From the NCBI RefSeq assembly GCF_030272615.1, contig NC_081414.1, forward strand, positions 49,036,501 to 49,100,500: a stretch of DNA of 64,000 bases, given 5' to 3'. Positions 22,768 to 33,479 of this stretch are shown piece after piece (the stretch's first letter is position 1; every line of letters begins with the position of its first letter). The notes below the pieces were generated by a model. It made no database searches. It had not been told where the DNA came from and was given only the letters and a program-made list of their open reading frames with translations. A program made the translations under genes and the position numbers. This stretch comes from Cryptomeria japonica. Lineage: Eukaryota; Streptophyta; Pinopsida; Cupressales; Cupressaceae.

Positions 22768-24387
22768 GTCTGCCTCTTTGGGATCTTCCGGTAGGAGCAG
22801 GATCTGAATTGGTCTTTTTGATTTGCTGTGCTCCACCGGATTGAGACTTTCTCACCAGTCCGACAAATTCTCCCTTTTTCTTAGCTCTTCTTGCCTCTTC
22901 CTCAGATTCAGTTTCTGAGGCCATCGGAGATACTGCAAGATAGGTTATTTTGGGTTTTTCTTTTTGCTTCAGCACACCTTTTCCGAATGGGCTTGGTTTT
23001 GTAGGCTGAGTCACCTGAGCAGGAGCAGACTTAGTTGCCTTACGTTTTTTCTTGGAGGGAACCAGATCAACCTTGGGTTTCTTGGTTTCCTCTTTGGCTT
23101 CCTTTTGAGCATATTTTTCTCTTGCTTTCTTCACCTCCTCCTTGGTGAAACCCATTTGAGTAGCTACTTCTTCTACCATCTTAGTTACTTTTCTCTTCTG
23201 GGTGGGAGCAGTGAACTACATATGTAAACTAAGGTCCTTTTCCTTAAATGTGCCAAATCTCTCTTCCTTGGGATCCACCGATTGACTCAGAAGGTATTGT
23301 GCATATGCCTCAAGTGTACCAGAGCCAACTTCATACCCCATGGGCATGATCTAGACTATCTGAGGCTCCACTGTTTCCATTAGACATTGATCTTTATCAA
23401 ACATGAAGCAAATGGTTTTCTCATATTTCTCAACTACCTCCTTCAGAATCCTTTCCTTGTTTTTCATTGCTACTTGGAAGGTTTTAAAATATCCCCAGAG
23501 GGCAGATATCCTCATGTTTGCATCACCAACTTCCCATAGACCTTCCTTGATCTGCATGGCCACTGGTCTATAATAGGCCCATTGGACCTTACCGTTGATA
23601 CCGGGTATCTCATTCAGGAAGTAAAGTGCTAGGAAAATAAGGAGTGTACCATATTTAAAAGTATGCTTTTTATCCTGCTTAATTTTCTTCAGATTGCTCA
23701 ATAATTCATTTAGAAGTGCAGTGCATAGATCATATCTCTTATCTTCCTTGAGCATTTGGTACACATAGTAGATAGCAATACTGGAGACAGATTTGTACTG
23801 GTTGGACTGGTAAACCTTGTATCCGTCTACCATTGAAGAAAACTTTACATCATTCTCCAAAATGTCATTCATAGTCATGGCTCCACTGTCAAATTTGGAT
23901 CCAGTGGTAGCTATGATGATTTCATTTGATACCTTTCTTAGACTGGGCACATCATCGGTTTCAGCTAAACCAGTTACAATATGTATTTCTTGCTTGGTGA
24001 TTTTGTGAGACCTATCAAGCCATATAAACTCATCATGCACATGGCTAAGGATGTAGTGAATCCATTTTGCCTCATCAAACAATGAAAATGCATGAATTGT
24101 GAGAAAATATTATCCTTCAACACCTTATATTTGGGTTTGAGATTTTCCAAACCATCGGCCAAATGCTTGTTATATAGGTCCAACATGTTTGCATTCCCAA
24201 GCTCTTCAAGGTCACAGTGAATGTAGGCCCTAATATCTTCATTATACAACACATCATAGGACACGAATGAGAATGCACCTTTCGGGTCATCCCTGACCAA
24301 TTTAAATGGATGTTTCTTGAAGACTGGATGAGCCCTATCCTTAATTTCATCCACCAGAGGAGTCACAATACCAAAAACTAAAGCCAT
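22768..24387 (-). pseudogene. Unidentified ORF of a gag-bearing LTR element, broken
   Basis: Starting at MALVFGIVTPLVDE (24387), about 530 codons can be followed leftward to 22768, where element U interrupts them. The first two thirds look globular, with Trp and aromatic residues (QWAYYRPVAMQI, ALWGYFKTFQ). The end is highly charged, Lys/Glu-rich and low-complexity (EEVKKAREKYAQKEAKEETK). Lesions: a frameshift near 24085, and TAG codons after PQIV (about 23352) and after LHM (about 23218), both plausible Gln. I do not recognise the family. It lies downstream of a Copia-like gag on the same strand, so it may be the cargo or second ORF of that element. Confidence 0.55.
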
Positions 24388-24447
24388 TTCGAATCCTAGG
24401 GTTTGCAAAAAACTAAAAAATCTGAACAAATAGATACCTTGCTTCAC

Positions 24448-24794
24448 AGTCGAGTGCTAGAATTCACTTAGAAGTTGTTGAAATTGCTATTGAGATTGCC
24501 AAGTTTCTTTTCTCTCACTTATACTCTTACTCGCTTGATCACATTGTGATAAATCAAGTCTTGAAATGCACTTTTATCCTTCGAAAACCTAATTTTTTTA
24601 CTGTAACAAATGTAGCAACCGGTTATCATGATCTTCATGAAATTTCATACCGGAGCACAAGGTCCTTGAGAAACTTCCAGATATCATCTACACATATGAT
24701 TCAATCCTTTTGCAATCTTCTGGAATTGATTGCAGACCATCGAAGAGGGGGTTCTTAGGATTTGCATGAAAAAATTCTCCTAAGGCATAAAGCC
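24448..24794 (-). other. Non-coding stretch between gag and the unknown ORF
   Basis: No open frame of interest on the minus strand. It contains AACCGGT/ACCGGTT words that are also common in the neighbouring LTRs. It may be a leader of the downstream ORF. Confidence 0.4.
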
Positions 24795-25148
24795 CTAGTT
24801 ACCGGTTGAAGATCCTACACCAGATTTGAGTGCAGATTTGTTGTCAGCTCTGGATTCATCATTTCTCACCCACATCTTCTCATGCTTGTCTTCAATTTCT
24901 TCTACTTTCGCTTTACCTTTCTCATCTGATTTGTCCTTGATTACCAAAGCACTGTTTTTGCTTCTGCTGAATTTTGTAATATGATCGGTTTTGTTGCATG
25001 CTCTGCAAACAACATTATTTTGCATAGGTCTAAAGTTCATTTGATTCTATCTTGTCCAACACTATTTATAAATATGTCCAAACATTCCACAAGCATAGCA
25101 TCTTTTATTCTAAAAGTTGTTCATTACTGCTCTACACATTTTTGTAAG
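24795..25148 (-). pseudogene. gag fragment with zinc knuckles 2-3
   Basis: Read on the minus strand from 25148: LTKMCRAVMNN (end of knuckle 2), CYACGMFGHIYK, a stop, then C (knuckle 3), and CRACNKTDHITKFS (a fourth, last Cys changed to Ser), followed by a charged tail. Three TAG codons lie in the knuckle region, at positions that read well as Gln. It continues the gag at 26318-27126; the LTR between them splits knuckle 2 after GQCF. Confidence 0.7.
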
Positions 25149-25192
25149 CACACTTAGTTTTTAAAATTTTCCTAAGTGTTGCCATCAATGCC

Positions 25193-25203
25193 AAAGGGGA
25201 AGA
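25193..25203 (+). other. Polypurine tract before the LTR at 25205
   Basis: AAAGGGGAAGA directly precedes TGTTGGCATG. The upstream TGCCATCAATGCC fits the 3' end of a Copia internal region, so about 50 bp of internal sequence (from about 25150) came in with this LTR. Confidence 0.65.
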
Positions 25204-25204
25204 A

Positions 25205-26317
25205 TGTTGGCATGATGATGATTTTTGTATCTGGTGACTTCATGTGTTGTCATTGATGGCACACATATGTTTTGATTGTCATAGTCATCTTAGTTAAAGG
25301 GTAAACTGGTACTACTATTAAGTCATTGTATTGTTAACCGATATCATTTGTATAGAGTAAGTTCAACTAGTATGAAGATGTCTAAACTGGCATATGCAGT
25401 TAAGAAAATCAGTTTTGGTCAGTTCTACTATTACCAGAATCAAGATGCAGCAAAGAGAGACAAGGAGGCGCATGGAGACAATCACTCAGTATGATTTGAA
25501 GTGAATCAGTTTGTGAGTTTGATGCAGTCAACACTCAACCGGTATCGATGTTCCAATTGGTTTCCCAGTTTGTGTGATGAGTTATCACCGGTTGTGATGT
25601 GTTACCACCAACCGACACTTTGGTGGAGATTTGTGTCGTGTTAAGGAAGATTGTCTAGATTCACTAAACTTAGAAACTTGTGTCAAGGTTCAGGAGTTGA
25701 CATGAAATCTAATGTCTATAAAAAGACATTGTGATGAGTTATTTCATTTACAAGATACAAGTGATGTTATGAGTTGAAGTAGATGCGATTTATTGAAGGA
25801 GTTGCAGAGTATGTCAGTGATGTAGTAATGTGTGAGCATAAAAGGATCTAAACAAGCATCATGTGATATTCTTAGATCATACCACTTATTGTTTTCTAAT
25901 CACTACAACAGTTAAATCCCCTAATTGGGTAAGCTCTAACAAGCTTCATTGTAGAAATCCTTTAACAAGGCGATTCATTAACTTGGATCTAAATCCTCCA
26001 CTGAGGTTACCTTTAACCAGGTATAGATCCTAACAAGGCTTGGGATTTGCTCTTGACATAGCATTTTGTAGACCTTAACCGGTCAGTTACCTATTCTGCA
26101 GATAGTTAACTTGTGAGTTCCATCTCACTGTGGTTTTTCCCAGTTGGGTTTTCCACGTATAAATATTTGTGTTATGGTGATTGCTTTTATAACACTTTGG
26201 ATTATATGCAAAGTCATTAGTAAACTAGTCAAATATTATTACCGGTCTGCAATTAAAGTGTTATAGTTTTTGCTATCACTGATTCACCCCCCCTCTCAGT
26301 GCTTTATAAGTTTATCA
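25205..26317 (+). repeat. LTR inserted into a gag (plus strand)
   Basis: It begins TGTTGGCATGATGATG and ends GTTTATCA, about 1113 bp. Near its right end is CACTGA, a C-rich loop and TCAGTG, as in the LTRs at 27142 and 30578. It splits knuckle 2 of the minus-strand gag. With only a scrap of internal sequence on its left and none on its right, it is a truncated insertion. Confidence 0.75.
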
Positions 26318-27126
26318 AAACACTGACCAGTAAAGGTAGGAACATTATTCATGTTGTTCATCATATTGTTATTGTTCATCATTCCATTATTCATCCTACT
26401 TCTATACTGACTTGCCATATGACCAAACTTGTTGCAAGTAAAACATCTACCATTGAATTTATGGGCATTAGGTTGTCTTACTGGAGGATTCTTTCTCTTC
26501 TTCTGATCAAGTTTAGCATTGCCTTGTCCAGATTTGGAGGATTCACCTTTCTCAAATCCTAGGCCTCACATATCCTTTCTATGTCTCTAACTTTCCAGCA
26601 TCTCATCAAGCCTTGCTGAACTAGCTTTCAAGATCTTTCAATCTCTTGACCATTGTTCCTTGATTGTGTCAATTCAAGCTTCAATTGATCATTCTCATAG
26701 GTAAGCCTGAAGAATTCATCAACTCTTTCCTTCAATGATTGTGCCAGATTCTCTTCATTCTTCTCCCGATCCTTAATCTCCTTAGTCAGTCTCATCACAA
26801 TGAATTGCATCTCATTATTCAAAGAAACATTCTTTCTCAAGCTTGTTAACCTCACCAGCTTTGTTCTAGTATTCCATGATTTGATCTTCTTTCTCCTTCA
26901 ACTTGTCCATTAATTCCATCCTCTTTTCTCTATAGACACTTTCTTGATCCTTTAGCTCACTAATGAATTCATCATCAACATTCAGGTTCTTCTTCAAGGT
27001 CCAGACCTCACTACTAGCTGCATTAAGATCCTCAAGTGCCACATTGAGTTGGCTCAAAAAATCGGAATTCCATATAATCAATCTCCCAGATCTTCCTCAA
27101 GCGGTTAAGCTCCCTCAGAGGAACTA
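26318..27126 (-). pseudogene. gag N-terminal part with coiled coil and zinc knuckle 1
   Basis: From 27081 to 26628 the minus strand reads as Lys/Glu/Leu-rich heptad-like sequence (for example KEIKDREKNEENLAQSLKER), likely coiled coil. It is followed by a knuckle CFTCNKFGHMASQY at 26404-26445, with Tyr for the last Cys, an Asn/Met-rich linker, and GQCF where the inserted LTR begins. Several frameshifts are present. The family role is RNA packaging in virus-like particles. Confidence 0.7.
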
Positions 27127-27139
27127 GGCTCTGATACCA
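27127..27139 (-). other. Primer-binding site (tRNA-Met) of the minus-strand LTR element
   Basis: The minus strand reads TGGTATCAGAGCC, two bases after the LTR end. Confidence 0.85.
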
Positions 27140-27141
27140 AT

Positions 27142-28077
27142 TGTTAGAATCAAAGATCACTGAGAGGGGGGGGGGTGAATCAGTGATCTACCAAAAGTAA
27201 AATCCTCAAACTTATTCTTTATCCACCAGTTAGCAATGCATAACAGAAAAGAACATAAACATGCAACTAAGAATACACAAATCTACAACACCAAAATTTT
27301 TACGTGGGAACACGAAAAGGGAAAAACCACGGTGGGGTTGGAACCCATAGTATTCATATACTATGGCCAGGAGTACATAAATATTACATAGATGGGGAAT
27401 GCACTTGCATTCAGGTTCACTGCCTAGAGCTCATTGCTCAATTATAATTGCTCGGAAGGCTACAACCTTCAGGGAAGTCTCACTGACTTACAATTTGATT
27501 TATAGTGAGGAAATACAATGAAATGAACTCTCAATTAGCATCTAACTATGCAAGAATGAGTTCCGGTTAAGCACTGAATCTTTGACTATCTTCGCTCTTC
27601 TGAATACTCTGTTTTTATCTCAGTCAGCTACTGGTTGGTCTGAAAGCAAAGTGCGCACATGAAACTGCACTCAATCACACCAAAATGGATCACCACACTA
27701 CTAACACACCAAAAATCAATCACCAAGTCGATCTTATATATCTAGTAGCTCCAAGTCGACTTCAATCTTGAACAAAACATAGCATCGGACCAAAACGTTA
27801 TAATCACACACTTCCTAAGGGTCTTCCCAATCACTGAGATCACAAAAACAATCACCAAAAACATCACAATCATCATAAATTATTCTGGATCAAAACATTA
27901 CTAAAATACCATGTTTTACCAATTAATTGCCTACCGATTAATTCCAGCTTTCAGATAAGTTGAATCACGACTGCCAGATTGAATCACCAAGAAGAGTTGT
28001 CATCAATGACAACCCTAAACAAATATGCAACTACTGGAAATCATCTAAAATCACTGGATGAGTGTCAATTGCCAACA
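27142..28077 (-). repeat. 5' LTR of the gag-bearing element
   Basis: On the minus strand it starts TGTTGGCAATTG (28077) and ends TTCTAACA (27142), 936 bp, next to the primer site. A 10-bp stem with a G/C-run loop lies at 27154-27189. Confidence 0.85.
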
Positions 28078-28194
28078 TATCTAGCCAACCAGAAGCTTCA
28101 GGGAGAATTTCGCACCATTTTGTACTCAAATAAGAACTTACTATAAATAGTAACCTCATGTAAATGCAAGGTTGAGACACCATTTTCCAACAAA

Positions 28195-28435
28195 GAATTT
28201 ATGGTTTAACAATAATGAAATTGTCTACAAAACTAATATATCTTACTATTTCTAAGGATTTTCTACATTACATAGAGCATGTTGAGAAGTCTTTCATTGT
28301 TTGGATAATAATCCAATAGTTGTATGGAGACATTGAATCTTCATTATTAGTGATGTTTCTTTAGACAACTAGGCTTTTATGGATGATATCAAGACTTATT
28401 TTTTCCCATCTTTATTTTAGAAGATTATTTTAGAT
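28195..28435 (+). pseudogene. Decayed Copia gag fragment
   Basis: It matches 56075-56290 base for base over most of its length (ATGGTTTAACAATAATGA, ATAATCCAATAGTTGTATGG, GATGATATCAAGACTTATTT). Read as WFNNNDIVYGLIYLIISKDF in the other copy, it resembles the N-terminal gag of plant Copia elements. The frame is broken. Confidence 0.5.
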
Positions 28436-30577
28436 ATGGTATCAACATATTGTATTGTCATTGATATCAACCCTTAGTATGGTGTGATGTCTTTGATGCT
28501 TCCATTTGTACATTGATGATGTGTAGTGATGATAGTGAAGTTCATGGCTGGATGTCATGCTTTGATTGAGACCAATTAAGGTGGTATTGTGTATACTTAT
28601 TGTCAGTAAGAATGTGAATCATGATGATGTATTAAGATGAAGATTAGAAGTATTAAGATGAGGATTAGAAGTACATCAAAATGGTGATTAGAAGTATGAT
28701 GATGATGGTGATTGTCATGAGCATACTGTAAACTCTTTTTCTATATCTCTTGTTTTCTCCTAAATAAGGAATTGATGTTATAAAGATGTTGTGGTCTTTG
28801 TGACGAGCCTATCTTATGGTATTTTATTTCAAGTGTTTTGGGACCTTATCTTACATTTTGAGACATTAACTTTGTGTTTATAACCATTTTTAAAGTCATA
28901 ATGTTGGAAGACCTTGATATGTCTCTAGTCATTTATAATGCTATCATGGATGATATATGAATGCAATATGAATAGGTTTTATCTATAAAAAGTGTTAAAT
29001 GTTGTATTTAAGTAATTATGATTTTTTTAAGATCTTTGTATTTTAACCTCGGTGGATGCAGCTAATGGGATAAGGCATCTAAGTTGTTGAGATGGATTAA
29101 ATGTTGATGCCAGGATGTGGCAGAACTGTGAAGGGGTCGTGGACAACAAAGAAACGAGTCAAATCTATTTTACATGGCTAGCTAGCTATTGTCACCATCT
29201 AGAGACTCCTTGGATCATTTATAAGGCAGTTAGCTTTTCATTAATTTGCCATGTCTGCTCGAAGAGAAAATATGGGAATAAGATGTAAATGCAACAATGA
29301 GGAAACAAAGTCCTATTAGTTCTTAGATATTTCATGTTTTTAATAAAATCCTTCCTCCAAATTGTTAAGAGTGGAATGTCTATTGTGCATAGAAAGTTTA
29401 AAATCCTTCATTTTTTGCAAATTCTCCTGGTCTTTCTTGAAGAGATTAGTTAGAGAAAGCATGCAATCTTTTGTTTACTGTTAAAAGCATTTGAATAAAG
29501 ATACAACTAAACTCTCTTTGTTGTCAGCATGAGTAATGATGTGATTATGTGTGTGTATTACTTGAGTTTATAATTTACAACTGAGAAGACTCATCCAAGC
29601 CAGCCCACTTGGTGAGGATTCTGTGTATTTGCTTCTTGTATATTTACTTCCTAGTTAGTTTCATTCTGTTTTTGGTAGATTTCATAATCGACTATTCCTA
29701 CAGCCAAAGAGAACAACACAGTCATTCTTGCTAATTAGAAGGATTATTATTTCAAAACTAGTTTCAGTTGGAGTAGAATGCAGTCATTGTATGTTAGAAG
29801 TGTTTTCTTTGTAATTTTTATTTCATCACTTCAATTGTTTAAAACTATGATAGCATAACTCCTAAAAGTTCTTAGTGCACAAATAGTGCTGCATCCCATT
29901 TCAAGCTATACGTCCTTGGGTTTGATAAGATCAATGAGCTTAGTGATTAAATCTGAAGGCTACCTAGAAAAGATATTATATCTTTGAATTAAGGTGTTAT
30001 GCCCAGTTATTGATTCATTGCTTGAGTCCAACACTTTTCATATTGTTGAAAGTATGAGAATGTAGGATGTTATACTATTGACTATCTAGGAGAATTCTCT
30101 ACATTTCTCTTTAGTTGAAGATATGAACTTGTCATTTGGAAATTATCTTGTATTTGTTGGGAATGATGTATCTTTCTCTTTTTAGGATACTAGAGTTGTT
30201 GTAGATGGTTTTGGCATGATATTACAAGACATTTGGAGAATATGGTATATATCATGCAATATTGATCTAGTCATGAGGTAATCTGATAATATTGTACCCT
30301 ACTTTTGGGATAAGAAAAAATAATAAGCCCGAGGTTCCAAAAAATATCTAATATTGTTGAATGAGCATATATCATCAAATACCTTCCACTGAAGGTGTAT
30401 ATCATAATTCCCTTCAAATGAAAAAAGGGTTTATGTTGAGCATAGGTTCAAATTTGTTAAAATATGAAACAAAGGCATAACATAAGATATTTCTAAGAAA
30501 TAAATAACCTATAAAAAAATTAATAAATTATTGAAATACTAATAGATGTGTAATTTTCTAGGTGACAATATTGAATT
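28436..30577. other. AT-rich sequence without a supported gene
   Basis: About 2.1 kb without conserved motifs or long frames on either strand. At 28632-28700 a word close to AAGATGAGGATTAGAAGT recurs three times. The rest looks like old decayed repeats. Confidence 0.45.
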
Positions 30578-31480
30578 TGTTGGAATCCAAGAACACTAAG
30601 AGGGGTGGGGAGGGGAGGGCGGGGGGGATGAATCAGTGTTCTACCAGACATAATATTTTTAACCTTATTAACAAATCCACTTAATAACCAATATGCAGAA
30701 AATAAATTAACAAGAAGTAATATTAATGCAACCACATGAATCAACACCATAACACATAGATTTAAATGTGGAAAACCTCAAAGAGGAAAAACCACGGTGG
30801 GATTGGAGACCCACAATATCTATCCAGTGGCCAACTAAATAAATATTACAAGAGGGGCCTGCACATGCAGGAAGGCACACTGCTCATCACAAAAGGAGCC
30901 TCACTGATTACATATCCAAAGTACTAGATTACAAATAAAAAATTGAACTCAGAGTGAGCATTTGCTATGCTGGATGAGTTTCGGTTAAATCATTGTCTGT
31001 ACCGGTTATACTGTAACCTCCCTTACCGGTAGCTTAGATCGCTTCCCAAACCTCTAGACAAATAATCAAGACCCATTACAAATCTTTACATTCACATTTT
31101 ATCAATCAAGATCTCGCTCACATACCATCACATAACCTATCACATCTCTTATTTTTCATATCCACAAAATGATCTAACCCAAACTGACTTATATACCCAA
31201 TTACATGAATAAACACAAATGCCTTATGTTGGCTTACAACCATATTTCAAATGATAAGACACATGTCGGTCTAAACAAAATATAAACATGAAACAATATG
31301 ATCATTGTCGCTTCCACGCTTGCTGGATCAATCTCCTATGTCGGCCTTAGAATATCGGTTCCAAGTTTGTCGGTTACATGCCTGTCGGTTCCTTGAATGT
31401 CGGTGAAGTGAATGTCAGATATGAAGTGTGTTGCCATCAATGAAAACACCTATAACCCAGATGAGTGTAATTTGCTAACA
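30578..31480 (-). repeat. Solo LTR
   Basis: 903 bp beginning TGTTGGAATCC and ending GCTAACA on the plus strand. The minus-strand reading TGTTAGCAAATTACACTCATC parallels the LTR at 27142-28077. No internal region is attached on either side. The flanks are GAATT (30573-30577) and AAATT (31481-31485), a 5-bp duplication with one mismatch. This fits recombination between two LTRs of one element. Confidence 0.8.
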
Positions 31481-32938
31481 AAATTAAGATCTCACAAAGA
31501 GAAGCTACTAAAAAGATTTAAAATATAAGCTAGGCAGCGTGTACAAGTAGACTGAGAGAGAATAGAGGTGGCAAGTCCAACTAATAAGGAGTGGTCAACA
31601 ATAAATAAGTTTAAAAATAATAATTTTTTTTTTTTTTTTGCAATGATGACCTACTCACCTAATTAAATTAACTTTATTAACCTTAGAATGTGTAGTAAAA
31701 GTATGCAAAAAACATCTAGGAAAATGAAAAAAAATTACAATAGCACCCCACTTAGATATCTTAAGTAGGAAAAAAAATGAAGCCTATTGAACTACCCATG
31801 TACAAATAAATTCCACCCAAAGAGAAGAATCCCCTTCCCCATAAAAATAAAGAAGACTTATTAAAGCAGAGAGCGATAATACTCCTAGAATAGAGAGAAA
31901 TATAAGGACTAAGAAGGCTGCTAAAGTGGATAGTGAAGATTTCTATGATCCTCTCTAATGTTGAAAAGTATTAAAGATTAATAATGTGAAAATTTTTGCC
32001 TCTTTAAAAATACAGAACTACTAATTTTGAATCATTAATTAAAATGATTAAAAAAATTTACCTTAAACCTTCAATCCCATGCATAATGGTGGCAACCAAC
32101 AAACATTTGAGCACCCAACAAACTTTCTGACATTTGTCTTTTGCACAACATCCAAAAAACTTTGTGTCCTAATCTAAGCCTGCACTATGTGCAACTTCTC
32201 ATTAACATGCCTTCTCACTCTAGCCTATTCACTATCAATTTACACACCCCCAGACAAACCAATTCATGGGACATGATCACAAAGATGTCTAATATCATGT
32301 TGAAAATTGGTGAGCAAATACATTGAAAAATTAATCAAACCATGGCTACAAATAAAATCACTTTAAATAATCTTTATTAATTTGATTTTATTTGGATCTT
32401 TTATATTACAATTGAATGACTTATAAAGCCTTCGTTTTCAACCAACTAACCTACAAGAATGCGACTTCCAACCAATTATTTATTAAACTAATTAATATTG
32501 CAACCGTACAATGCAACTGCGCAACTTCTCTGACCTTAGTCATTTAATTATATCCGAAATAGAATGTTTGCTTCATTATGTTGGCACATCATTTTTGAGA
32601 ATATGATAAAGAAAATTCTACATGAAAGCATAGAGGTGGGGGATTATAATGAATATATGTGTTATACTTGGGAAAATTAGACAAACCTTATGGCTGATTT
32701 ATGCTAATGCACATAGATCTCTTGTGTTTTAATTCAATCTAAAGTAAACTACATGCCAATCTCTTAAGAAACTATGTAGATATCTTATTTTTTAATATTT
32801 TTTAATTTTTTTAAATTTTGATTTATAATGCTGATCTAAGATGATGAATGGGAATCAAAGAATTTGAACCAGAAGTTATGGCTGATTTTTGGTAATATGC
32901 ATGGATCTTTTGAGTTGTTTTAACTCAACCCAAAGTAA
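31481..32938. other. AT-rich sequence without a gene
   Basis: No conserved frame. A word of about 60 bp beginning TTATGGCTGATTT at about 32690 recurs at about 32878, where the Copia at 32939 inserted. Poly-T at 31625-31640. Confidence 0.45.
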
Positions 32939-33241
32939 TGTTAGGATGAAGAAATCAAATTGAAAACATCAGATAAACAAAATTAAATATACACAATACA
33001 AACAACAAGAACACACAGATTTATCGTGGTTCGACAATTGCCTACATCCACTCTTGAAGCAGGGGAATCACTATATTATTCACCAATCTGGTTTACATCT
33101 ACACAGCTGCAATCAACTTTGGCAATCAAATTTAGAAAATGAATTACAATCAGCTCTTAAAGAGCTTCCAAGAAGAATATGAATAGCCAAGAGTTTTGGC
33201 GGCAAATAGGGAAGGAGTCCGTTGGACTTCAACTTCCAACA
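32939..33241 (-). repeat. 3' LTR of the minus-strand Copia
   Basis: It reads TGTTGGAAG...CCTAACA on the minus strand and aligns along its full length with 38059-38362. Confidence 0.93.
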
Positions 33242-33256
33242 ATCTCCCACTAAAGG
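33242..33256 (-). other. Polypurine tract of the minus-strand Copia
   Basis: The minus strand reads TTTAGTGGGAGAT directly before the 3' LTR, a common Copia form of this site. Confidence 0.75.
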
Positions 33257-33479
33257 CCAACGAACTGCTGCAACAAGTAAATTCCCCCACTTAGTTTTGC
33301 TATCAGTTATTGGAAAGGCCGAGAGAAGCTCGGTAGAAATCGAACTTCTCCCACTTAACTACTTTAGTGAGTACATCAGCTGGATTCAGATCGGTATGAA
33401 TCTTGTCTACATGAAACTTGCCTTCTTCAACCATATGGCGAACATAGTGACTGTGAACATCAACATGTTTTGACCTTGG

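Larger units (their letters stand above)
22768..28077 (-). mobile_element. LTR element with gag and unknown ORF, no pol seen (partial)
   Basis: On the minus strand it has a 936-bp 5' LTR (28077-27142), a tRNA-Met primer site, a gag with coiled-coil and three zinc knuckles, then a non-coding gap and the unidentified ORF. No protease, integrase or reverse transcriptase motif appears before element U cuts it at 22767. A second LTR sits inside the gag at 25205-26317. Its 3' LTR was not found. It could be a non-autonomous element of the type that keeps only gag, or two elements in tandem. Confidence 0.55.
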
